This document shows, piece by piece, positions 1-8,683 of a DNA stretch of 64,000 bases; the first letter of the stretch is position 1, and each line of letters opens with the position of its first letter. The notes beneath the pieces are model-generated. The model saw nothing but the letters and a program-made list of their open reading frames with translations. It made no database searches and was not told where the DNA came from. The DNA is from Poa pratensis. Taxonomy: Eukaryota; Streptophyta; Magnoliopsida; Poales; Poaceae. The position numbers were made by a program, and so were the translations under genes. The stretch lies in the NCBI GenBank assembly GCA_947311845.1, contig CAMZMU010000096.1:11746910-11810909 (forward strand), in the 5' to 3' direction.

Positions 1-344
1 GGGAACCCCGTTTCCACTGTTGCGACAGGTCTCCATTTCGTCGAGGTCATCTAAACAAGATCTTCATCAATAGTTGAAGCAATGGTTGCATGAATCAGAA
101 ACTTAGAACCTTATGATGTAGATGTCAATGATAGTTTTTATTTGTTGTTTTATTTGTGTTCAAGTCAAGACCTATGGTTGTTATGATTGTATTTCGGAGA
201 ACTACTTCACTGCCTAGTATGTGTGGAACTAAGTAAAATAGAAGGATAGGGCCTCTCTATGAGACAATATGTCGAAGTAAAACAAACGTTAGGGCCGCTC
301 TATGAGACACAAAAAAGACGGCCAAAGATAGTGGGTAACCGCGC
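1..344. other. intergenic, nothing recognised
   Basis: AT-rich sequence with no sustained open frame and no recognisable repeat ends. Confidence 0.5.
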
Positions 345-490
345 CGTTAGTTCTATATTATAAAAGTTTAGATATTTCAATATGGACAAGATACATACTG
401 AAATAAGTGAATCTGCACACTAAACACGTCTAGATACATTCGAATCAGAGAAATTAAAACATCTTACATTTGGATGGGGCGGGTAGTATG
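345..490. mobile_element. degenerate Stowaway-like MITE
   Basis: The stretch has the layout of a common grass Stowaway (Tc1/Mariner) MITE: an inner 'gatatttcaatatggac' motif, a central 'agtgaatctgcacactaaa' motif, and a right end reading 'acatcttacatttggatgggg' before 'agta'. The left end is poorly conserved, so the boundary and the TA target duplication are uncertain. Confidence 0.45.
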
Positions 491-792
491 TTTTATGAGC
501 GAGAAAACTAAAACACGGTGAAACCGATGATAAGTGTCTTATGTAGTAGATTTTTAAGATAATGTATCACTCTTTAGTTTAGATTAGACTTTCACATCAA
601 TATTTTGCAGAGTTGACTAATTAGTAAGGTCAAAAGTAGAAATAAAGTGCCGTCAAATTGATAATGTTGCAGAGTTTTGAATGAAACTCTACCTAGACGA
701 GTGAATTTCAGAACAAAGGATCTTAAATGACTATATTTTTGGAAAACCAACAAGAACATTGCAAATATATGGAGGGAAACAACTTGTACGCA
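491..792. other. intergenic, nothing recognised
   Basis: AT-rich, no supported gene. A 70-codon minus-strand frame here has no recognisable motif and is probably chance. Confidence 0.4.
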
Positions 793-894
793 CGATCGGG
801 ACACAAGTTCTAAAAAATCTATTTCCTGTTCGATCGGGACACAAGTTCTAAAAGTATCTATTTCCTGTTCGATCGGGACACAAGTTCGATAAGG
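793..894. repeat. 38-39 bp tandem repeat, about 2.6 copies
   Basis: Copies start at 793, 831 and 870, each opening with 'cgatcgggacacaagttc'. The first two carry 'atctatttcctgtt' before the next unit. The array lies about 110 bp upstream of the F-box start codon, in its likely promoter. Confidence 0.85.
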
Positions 895-1001
895 TTTGGT
901 ACGTAGTATAATTTAGACAAGTTAATTACCGTCCCCGGCAGGCGGCAGCACCAAAAAACACTAGCGTCGGGGCCTTCGCGCACGTCGGCACGTCGCTCGC
1001 C

Positions 1002-2692
1002 ATGAAGAAGCGCAAGGCAGATGGGACGGTGAAGTTGGACTCGCGTGGAGTCGATCGGCTTGGCGAACTTCCCGACGACGTGCTTGGGCGCATTCTCGGC
1101 TTCCTCCCAACCCCAATGGCCGTGCGCGCGTCCGAGCTATCGCGGCGGTGGCGGCGTCTATGGCCGGCGCACGTGCTCGCTCTCAACCTTTCCGTCCAGA
1201 ACTGCACGATCCCCGGCGGGGTCTCGTTCATCGGCCTCTGCACGGAGGCCCTTGCGCGGTTCCCGACGTTCGCCATCCCCTCCATCTCCCTCGATTTCGG
1301 CAGGCACGCCTACATCGGCAAGGCCGTGACGTGGTACCCCGAGGCCAAGGAGCGCGCGACCGGGTCCGTGCGCGTCATTGTGCCAAGGGGGCTGGTCCGG
1401 CTGGCGCTCCCGCGGTTCACGCGGGCGGAGGCCCTGAACCTGACGCTGAACCACGGACTCGATCTCGAGCTCCGGAGGCCGGGGACGACCCGGTGCGCTT
1501 CGACAGGCTGACGGAGCTGGTCCTCGTGTCGGTGCGGCTGCCCGCCAGAACGCCGCCGTTGCACGACTTCCTCTCGTCGTGCTGCCCGCGGCTGCGGAGG
1601 CTGCGCCTGTGCCGCGTGAGAGGCTGGGAGGCCGTGCGCGCGCTGGTCCTCCGCTCCGACGCCCTCGAGGCGCTCAACATCGACAACGTCGACGGGCTGA
1701 CCAGGCTGGACGTGGCGGCCCCCAACCTGCGGTCGCTGAGCGTGCGTTCTTGCTTCCGGTCTCCAGTCACCGGCTTCGACGAAGACACCGAGGTGTCTGT
1801 CTCGGCGCCGAGGGTTGAGTCAATATGCTGGTACCGCAGCTACCCGAAGCGGCTCGTCTTCCGTGAGGACGGCTCCCTGACGCGCATCCGCCGGCTCTCC
1901 GGGCTCAAGCTCGCGACACTCGGCCGAAGCGACCAGTTCGACTACCCTTACACGATGCAGCTCCTCAAAGCCTGCTCCCTCGCCACCGAATACCTCGAGC
2001 TCGACCTCGTTCTGCCAGACAAGACGGCTCTCCTCAACTGGCTAGGCCCGGATGATCAGAGCTCACGCGAGGACCTGATGCGCTCCATGCCGCTGCTGCC
2101 TCGCGTCACCGTGCTCTCGCTCACGACGCGGTGGGGGATCGGCGCCGACGTCGGGCCGTGCCTGGCGTCCCTCCTCTCGCGTGTCCCGAACTTGACGACG
2201 CTATACATCGACTCGGCTCCGTACTGCCTCACCGTCTTGGTATGTCGTAACCCCTGCCTACGCTCAAGAATACATGTATGTATGTTGAACGCATAATTTG
2301 TGATGTTTTTCCATGTCGTGCAGCAGACCGCCGTGCCATCGCGAGCAGAGTGGCGGTGGGGTGGCGTCGTCGTTCGCGCCGACGAGAAGATTGGCCTGCT
2401 AGATTCTCTCCGAGAAGTCAGTGTTCGTGGGCTCAGGGGAACGGACGGCGAGGAGTGTAGGCTCGTCGAGGTTTTGCTGGCAGCCACATCGCCGTCGATC
2501 CAGAAGATTTCGCTCGCGTTTCGCGATGGTACGGCCGCGTCGGTCGTCGACGAGATCGCTGCCGGGTTGAGAGCGAACTTCCCTTTGGCGACCACCTCTG
2601 GACGTTGGACCAAGATGGCCAGGTCGGTCGGGCTCGAATGGACCAAACGCAAGGTAGGCTGCCATCGTGGGCTCATGGGCCACATAGCTTGA
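1002..2692 (+). CDS. F-box protein gene with LRR-like region (one frame break)
   Basis: Probably a substrate receptor of an SCF (Skp1-Cullin-F-box) ubiquitin ligase. The start at 1002 follows a GC-rich leader and reads MKKRKADG. An F-box follows at about residues 19-60 (LPDDVLGRILGFLP, then SRRWRRLW), then leucine-rich stretches (LTELVLVSVRL, LRRLRLCRVRGWEAV, PNLRSLSVRSC) typical of plant F-box/LRR proteins. A phase-0 intron at 2240-2323 (GTATGT...GCAG) joins exon 2, which ends with TGA at 2690-2692. The frame shifts once, in the G run near 1482-1485: the F-box lies in one frame and the LRR part in the -1 frame. Apart from that one missing base the two exons give about 535 residues, a normal length for the family. 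The partner substrate is unknown. Confidence 0.85.
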
Positions 2693-2792
2693 CTGCTTAA
2701 CGGTCATTAGATTAGCGGATTGACCCACTTTGCATTTGTTGATTTGTAAATAATTACCAGTAGTATAACGAGATGGGTTGGCGCTTACTTTT

Positions 2793-2818
2793 GGGGGGGG
2801 GGGGGGGGGGGGGGGGGG
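2793..2818. repeat. 26-base G homopolymer
   Basis: An uninterrupted G run 100 bp downstream of the F-box stop. Its true length is hard to sequence reliably. Confidence 0.8.
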
Positions 2819-2894
2819 ATCAGAATTGGATCCAAATGGATTAGCGGGAGAGATTTTATAAGGAAATTTTCGTTTTAGGAAATGTGCGATCTGG

Positions 2895-2966
2895 GGATCA
2901 TAATCCTGCTATAATTGTACGATATGCTGGCTCTGCGGATCGTAATCCTGCTATAATTGTACGATT
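2895..2966. repeat. 42-bp direct repeat, two copies
   Basis: 'ggatcataatcctgctataa' at 2895 recurs at 2937 with one change, and both copies continue 'ttgtacgat'. It is a small local tandem duplication. Confidence 0.75.
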
Positions 2967-3312
2967 TGGTGATTGTAATTACAAAGATGTCTCACTGTAA
3001 TTACATTATATCTTCCAGGTTAACCATATACGCATTAATATTGTGCTAATTGATATTATTTCCTCATAATGTCTAAACTAGAAATATTTCCACGTATATG
3101 GGTGTGTGCCTCTTTATAGGCGAGCGAGGGTCATGGAGATTGCCTTAGTCGCTTTGCAACTCTGACTTGATTCTGAAACTCGTAAGATCAGGTATGAAGC
3201 GGAGCAACTTGGCGCACTTCATTACTATTTTGTTCATCGGATGGCTCACTGCGTTTGGACACTGTAAGCACGTTATATTCACTACGGTATTGAACTCTTG
3301 CAGCTAGCTAGC
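2967..3312. other. intergenic, nothing recognised
   Basis: AT-rich with no supported gene or repeat boundary. Confidence 0.4.
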
Positions 3313-3314
3313 TA

Positions 3315-3475
3315 CTCCCTTGTTTTTTTAATATAATATGTTTTAGCCTTTTATCATATTCATATGTATCCACATGTATCAAGACACATTTTACTGTGCA
3401 TGTTTTCTCATTTCAATCCGTATCTAGACAATATGTACAAAAGGTAAAACATCTTATATTTATAAACGAAGTGAG
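3315..3475. mobile_element. Stowaway-like MITE
   Basis: Terminal inverted repeats 'ctcccttgtttttttaatat' (left) and 'atatttataaacgaagtgag' (right) are imperfect complements. Both ends are flanked by TA (3313-3314 and 3476-3477), the target duplication of Tc1/Mariner elements. At 161 bp it carries no coding capacity. Confidence 0.75.
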
Positions 3476-3479
3476 TAGT

Positions 3480-3839
3480 TCATTGTCTTGAAAACATTCT
3501 TTTTGCCGCTTCTGAACATCCATACACGATGCAACAGGTCATCTCGAAACCAGAAGAAGCTACCGACATGATCATGCCAAGACAAGTGCCGATGTTACGG
3601 TGCTCTCGCCGTCTGATGAGAGTAAGCTTCGACTGAAATTTTGTGTTGCCAGGGATTGTAAGACCAAAGGTGAAGCCATGAAGATACCCTTCTGCATCTG
3701 CTGTATCACGCTCCCGAACATTCCGTGTTGGTCTTCGGTCAGGGAGTGCCAGCCAAATTGCCCAGAGATACAATAGAAAGACAGGCAGCTCAGCTACACC
3801 ACCAGGTTTTGCTAGACCCATGCATGTGGATCGCAACAA
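3480..3839 (-). CDS. unrecognised 119-codon ORF
   Basis: A minus-strand frame abutting the MITE. It begins with a hydrophobic stretch (VFLLYLWAIWLALP) followed by a basic region. Its composition is less AT-rich than the surroundings, so it may be a remnant exon. No domain is recognised and no splice partners were found. It could be chance. Confidence 0.15.
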   Translation of the reverse strand: MLRSTCMGLAKPGGVAELPVFLLYLWAIWLALPDRRPTRNVRERDTADAEGYLHGFTFGLTIPGNTKFQSKLTLIRRREHRNIGTCLGMIMSVASSGFEMTCCIVYGCSEAAKRMFSRQ

Positions 3840-4309
3840 TTCATCCTAATATGAATCCAACCTCCTCCTTGCCACTTCGGTAGTGTTACAATCTCCCATA
3901 CTGCTAAGAAATGTCCCACGCGACCTTTTTTTTTTTTTACTGAAATTCACTGTGAGCTTGTGGACCTGACGCTTTTATGATGGCTTTGTCCCATTCAACG
4001 CTAGGCCATAATTTTTTTTTGATTGCGGATAAAACTGAACTCTTCAACCGATCTACCATTGGCTTCGTACCTAACCAACGTACTGATGAGAGCTTTCATA
4101 TGCTATCTTGTATCCCACGTGCGCATACGTGCCGTATAATACGCTCCACAACCGTGCGGTGACATCAGCAAGAATAAATGACATGCAGACTCCTTTACCA
4201 TAGCCATGTGAGCAATAAATGACGTGCCGTCTCACATCAACTTAACCTAATCCAAGAGCTTAATTACATGCTATTCTATCCACTCGCCCATCATATCCAA
4301 TCTCATTCT
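3840..4309. other. intergenic, nothing recognised
   Basis: AT-rich with short T runs and no supported gene. Confidence 0.4.
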
Positions 4310-5096
4310 CAATATTTTGTATCGGTAATATTTTTTGAACGAATGTCGATTTTAAATATTTTTTATATTTTTGAGATCTTGGTGAGGAGATCTTTTAAAC
4401 AAGATCAATATTGGACTATTTCATACATATTTTCAAAAAGTTAAATTTTGACTCTGAAAATGGTATTGAAATCACAAATATTTGCATGCATATTTTCATT
4501 ATTTTTGCTTGTGACACCACAAATATATCATAAAAGTTTCGGACATGTAAAACATTTTCATTTGCACTTTATTTTGTAAATAAATTCCAAAATATATTTT
4601 CAGTGGATTTTTTACCAACAAATAAATAGATGTTTCATAAATTCGAAAGTTTAGTTTCCTAATTATTATTTTTGGTGAAATGTTGGCTAATAAAAATTTA
4701 AAAAATTCAATTTTTGCCATTCACATTTCAATTACTTGAAAAGTATCCATTTAGATTACGAACATATTTGAATTATGTTTAGTTCTGTTTTCAATTAATT
4801 ATAGTTCGGACACGGTTCTTTTAAAAGTTTTACAAGTTTCATTATGGAGTTCATATATTTCGAAATAATTTTTTAAAAGGGTATATTCAAAACACAATGA
4901 AAATCTTTTACATGTGCAAAAAAATTCTGAAATATTTTGTGCTTTCAATACCATTTTCATAGTCAATTTTTGAAAATTTTCAAAATATTTCCAATATTAA
5001 TCTTGTTCTGAAGATCTACTCACGAGGATCTCAAATATAAAAATATAAAAAATTGGGCATTCAGTTCAAAAGATATATCCGATACAAATATTGGGG
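4310..5096. mobile_element. fold-back DNA element with long inverted arms
   Basis: About 190 bp at 4310-4500 is imperfectly inverted at about 4920-5096. Shared landmarks are 'caatatt(t)tgtatcgg', 'gagatc', 'aacaagat', 'aatattgga' and 'gaaaatggtattgaaa', in the same order from each outer end. The roughly 400-bp middle is AT-rich with no coding capacity. Long arms without genes suggest a non-autonomous Mutator-like or other fold-back element. No clear target duplication was found. Confidence 0.7.
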
Positions 5097-6275
5097 TATA
5101 GACTGCTTTGTACCCACACGGGTCACCACACTTAAGTTGACTAATCAATTTCATCATAATTAAATTAATGCCACACACTTAAGTGACTAATTAAACCCAC
5201 CAGACTTCGAATTCACATGCGTATTAGACTCACCCATTAATGCACACATCCTATATGCTGTTTCATGCTGTTTACATGACGTACCTACTCCGTATTTGTA
5301 TGATCGGCCGGCCAGAAACGCTATTTTGATTCCTAATTACGAAGTACTCTCAGCCGCTGGATTTGCTCCGCGCGTGTTGCCAAGAGCCAAAAATCCGGGT
5401 CAACTCTTCAACACCTTTTTAAGTTACCACATTCCAAGTTTGATATTTTTCCTGTCAACTAAAATAAAGAATGATATAGTATCTTTAATTAAAATGTACA
5501 TACGACATCATCGTCAATTTCATAAAAGTTCATAATTTTCAACTTTCATTTTTATAGTAACGAGAAAATTATTCTCAGGATTTCAAAATTTCAGAAGAAT
5601 CCAACTTTAAAAAACCGCAACTTAAAATAAATCAACTTTTAGACATTACAAATTTTCCGAACAACTTTCAATAAAATTAAATTTAGTAATTTCACGCTTT
5701 CTTGAATAATCCAAAATAAAATAATCTCCAAACTTAGAAAATTAGGTATGTGGATCTTATGGAATGCCTGGCCCTCCGACATGCATGACATCACATGGAA
5801 GCATGCGGGGATGTAAGGAAGGAAAGAGAGATGGCAGAAAGAGCGAGATAGATGGCATGTCAAACATTAAGGAAGGCGAAAGAGTCACAAGGAATATACG
5901 GGAGCAAAGATGGCATATGCGTTTTTAAAATGTTGCACACACATGTTTGTTTTGCTGCATTATATTTTTTCAAAATGTGAATCTTTTCTTACAAGTTTTT
6001 TAGCATCTTCTTGAATATTTGTTGCATAAACACTTTTTTATCGGATTACTATTTTCAGATGATGCGAAACATTTCTACCCAAATCTTCCTAAAGATCATA
6101 TTACGAAAAACAATTGCATAGCTAATTTTTGTTGTATTACTTTTTCAGAATGTTGTGATTTTTTGCATGGTTGTAACATCTTGGGATAACCCAGATCTAC
6201 ATCCGCCATGCAGCGGGGGAGGCGAGCCATTTTCCACTCCCCATCGGCGACCAACGCCTATTGTTGAAAATGTTA
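5097..6275. other. intergenic, nothing recognised
   Basis: AT-rich sequence with short scattered frames and no motif or repeat boundary that I can support. Confidence 0.4.
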
Positions 6276-6811
6276 GGGCTCCTTTGATTCGTACTATAGG
6301 AAGAGTGTAGGAATAGGAATTTCATAGGATTGGAATGACATGTCTGATGGAATCCTATGGAAAGTGAAAGTTCCTTTGATTGTGTGAAGGAAATTTTCCA
6401 TGAGGTTAGACCTCATGTTATTTTCCTATGAAGTTTGGACTACATAGTATGAGAACTAGGCAGAGGCCTAGTGGTAGGGGCACAGTGGTGCAACCCTGCA
6501 GACCAGAGTTCGACTTCTATCAGGACCGAATTTTTGGTATCTCACCCAGGTGGAGTCTACCATAAAAATATGCCCTGGGTGCTAGTGCACCCATGGGTCG
6601 CGTTTTTCGCACAACATAGTATGGACTTGCTTGGCATGTTGTTTTATTTATAAAGCGGAAAGCTTGTTTCGAGTTTGTACTACAAGATTCATATGAGAAT
6701 TTTTCATATGGGATGTGATCCTATAAGTCAAACAGCTACTGAAGGAAAAAAAATCCTATAGAATTCCAATCCTACCAAATCTTTTGAAAATCCTATGAAT
6801 CAAATGAGCCC
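6276..6811. mobile_element. PIF/Harbinger-like element, interrupted by a SINE
   Basis: The left end 'gggctcctttgattc' is inverted at the right end 'gaatcaaatgagccc'. Inner 'ttcataggattggaat'-type motifs also recur inverted. Flanking bases are TTA (6273-6275) and TTT (6812-6814), close to the TTA/TAA duplication of Harbinger elements. It has no coding capacity. Confidence 0.7.
6452..6613 (+). mobile_element. tRNA-derived SINE
   Basis: A 162-bp insert flanked by a perfect 10-bp duplication ACATAGTATG at 6442-6451 and 6614-6623. Its head resembles a tRNA: 'ggcctagtggtaggggc' around 6465-6481 looks like an A box and 'gagttcgactt' at 6506-6516 like a B box, spaced as in an RNA polymerase III internal promoter. 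The 3' end is T-rich. Clear duplications, a tRNA-like head and small size fit a plant SINE. The family name is not assigned. Confidence 0.75.
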
Positions 6812-6998
6812 TTTCGGCTTGGGTTTCTTTGAAAAGCACGGAGTAGCTGCTGTGACAAAATAAAACCAGCTTACAGAACTATATGGACGGTTCTTAAGCA
6901 TTTAACTCTTTTTAGGAAACGAGTAAGAAAGTTTTTATTGCAATCATCGGATGATATGAATATATGATCAACGAACCATAATTTGACACTGAGTGCAG
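6812..6998. other. 3' flank of the left RRM gene
   Basis: Downstream of the minus-strand RRM stop. No separate feature seen. Confidence 0.4.
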
Positions 6999-7492
6999 TC
7001 AGGCGCTGGGATAAAACCAGTCTACTCGCAAGCTATGGCCGTCAAAGTCATAGCAGTTGAGCTCATCGATGGCCCTCTCAGCATCCTCCCGGCGCTCGAA
7101 GACCACGCAGGCGAAGCCCTTGCACACCGCGGGGGCGTCCATGGCGACGTGCCACATCCGCAGTCGGCCGAACCGGGCGAAGAGTGCGGCGACGCGAGCC
7201 GGCCGGGGACAGCGCTCCGGCAGGTTGGTGACGCGCACGAAGCGCCGCAGGAACAGGCGGTGGCCGGACGGCGCGTCCTGTCCTCCTCCAGACGACGAGT
7301 CTCGCCCTGCAGGGCACGTTCCCGGCCGGCGACACCAGGTAGTCGTAGGGGAAGGCCAGCTCGCCGTGCCTCTCCTCCACGTCCTCTTCCCCGCAGATGC
7401 AGCAGGACTCGCCGTTCGGGTCCTTCCAGAAGTTGATCGTGTCCCCGCGTCCTCTTCCATTGGTGTGCCAGACTGAAGTTTCTTCCGACTTT
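6999..7492 (-). pseudogene. eIF3G-like RRM protein, left copy, frameshifted
   Basis: The C-terminal 80 residues form an RNA-recognition motif: RNP2-like FVRVTNLP, RNP1-like KGFACVVF, then AERAIDELN and LRVDW. About 50 codons upstream, in a different frame, is a cysteine-containing segment (CCICGEED...FPYDYL) resembling the N-terminal zinc-binding part of translation factor eIF3G. Zinc segment followed by C-terminal RRM is the eIF3G order. The frame changes between the two parts, around 7290-7320, so no single product can be read. A basic first exon like that of the right copy was not found. The stop is at 6999-7001. It is divergent from, and paralogous to, the RRM gene at 18412. Confidence 0.6.
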
Positions 7493-7504
7493 CGATAAGT
7501 CTCT

Positions 7505-7564
7505 TTTTTTTTTTGATGGTCACCAGGTGGGGGGGGGGGGGGGGGGGACAAAGTCCCCACCTGA
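7505..7564 (-). mobile_element. truncated poly(A)-tailed retroposon
   Basis: A 60-bp insert flanked by a perfect 12-bp duplication CGATAAGTCTCT (7493-7504 and 7565-7576). On the minus strand it reads a short GC-rich body with a 19-base C run and ends in an A tract, the form of a 5'-truncated LINE or SINE copy. It sits just 5' of the left RRM gene's readable part. Confidence 0.7.
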
Positions 7565-7576
7565 CGATAAGTCTCT

Positions 7577-7726
7577 CTCTCTCCGGTCGTACGTGGGACG
7601 TTGCCTTTTACATCCGAGGAGAATCCGATCCGAGTCCCAGTCGAATTGGAGTTGGAATCCAGAGCTTCCGGCAGCTCTGAACAATCATTGTAAACAGTAA
7701 GGTTAAGGAAAAGGAAAAGATAGAGA
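7577..7726. promoter_or_regulatory. remnant of a shared divergent 5' region
   Basis: This 150 bp lies between the left RRM gene and the CACTA. With 18367-18411 on the other side it would have formed the intergenic space between two divergently oriented RRM genes before the insertion. No TATA box is evident. The promoter role is inferred from position only. Confidence 0.35.
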
Positions 7727-7744
7727 CACTACAGGAACGCGTCG

Positions 7745-8182
7745 ATACGCCGACGGCTGGAAGCCGTCGGCACAGGCCTCGTTGCCCTCGGCGTATCTAT
7801 ACGCCGACGGCCATAAGCCGTCGGCACAGGCCTCGTTGCCCTCAGCTTATCTATACGCCGACGGCCGCCCTCGGCGTATGGCCGTCGGCGTTGCACGCCG
7901 TCGGCTCAGCCAGTTTGGCCATCGGCGTATGCGATGTCATATCTATGCCGAGGGCAACTCCAGGCCGTCGGCGTAAGGAAGCCGTCGGCGTGTATAGGTG
8001 GGGCCCATGACTGTCTCCGACGGATCCACAGTATACGCCGAGGGCAAGCCGTCGGCGTATAGGAGCGACGTGGCGCGATCTGGTGCGTTCAGGCGGTGGT
8101 CATACGCCGACGGCATGCCGTCGGCATAGGGTTGACCATTTGGCACAGGTTGTACGCTAGCCGACAATGCCGTCGGCGTAGA
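7745..8182. repeat. left subterminal repeats of the CACTA
   Basis: Multiple copies of TACGCCGACGGC and its complement, often as paired palindromes (for example near 7745-7771 and 8102-8126). By eye there are about 14 GCCGAC cores on both strands in 440 bp. In En/Spm-type elements, subterminal repeats are binding sites for the element's accessory DNA-binding protein. Confidence 0.9.
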
Positions 8183-8529
8183 TACCCAGTTTTTTTTAAA
8201 ATTGCTGCTGGCAGCTCGTTTTTCAGCAAAAATTACAGAAAATTGACAGCAATCAATATCACAAGCAACAGATCACACATAGGCTATCATCACAAACAAA
8301 CAAGTTCACAAGCAAAATATGAAGCAACATGCTATGTCATAAGTGTAGATACACACATAGGGCTATCATCCTACATCTAGGGGCGGCGACGGGGTGAGCC
8401 CATATCTCCCCTAACTCCACGCAACGTAGAAGACAAGGTCGCCGCGTTCTCCTTGCCTTGGCTCATATTGTCCAATCACCTGCATTGAGGAAGGGAAAAC
8501 AAGTAAGCATAAAGACATAATAAAATGTA
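8183..8529. other. CACTA spacer 3' of the transposase
   Basis: No gene or clear repeat. It is the likely 3' UTR and flank of the minus-strand transposase. Confidence 0.4.
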
Positions 8530-8679
8530 GACACTAAGCATAAAGACATAATTGCAATTAAGAAAGCATGTTGAAAAATAAATACTAAGCTTAAAAACAT
8601 AGAAGACACTAAGCATAAAGACGTAATGCAATTAAGAAAGCATGTTGAAAAATAAATACTAAGCTTAAAGACATAAAAG
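8530..8679. repeat. 75-bp tandem duplication
   Basis: Two copies, at 8530-8604 and 8605-8679, both opening 'gacactaagcataaagac' and containing 'agaaagcatgttgaaaaata'. It lies just downstream of the transposase stop. Confidence 0.85.
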
Positions 8680-8683
8680 ACCG

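Noticed and set aside
2056..2685. 209-codon minus-strand ORF opposite the F-box gene
   Set aside because: It is the antisense shadow of a GC-rich coding exon, with no domain and no splice logic.
6461..6520. Possible tRNA gene
   Set aside because: The A and B box-like motifs are degenerate, no cloverleaf is evident, and the unit has a target duplication and 3' body, so it is a SINE.
7727..7737. Idea that the CACTA ends are chance matches
   Set aside because: Exact 11-bp complementary ends, a matching AGA duplication, dense subterminal repeats and an internal TNP2 gene together exclude this.
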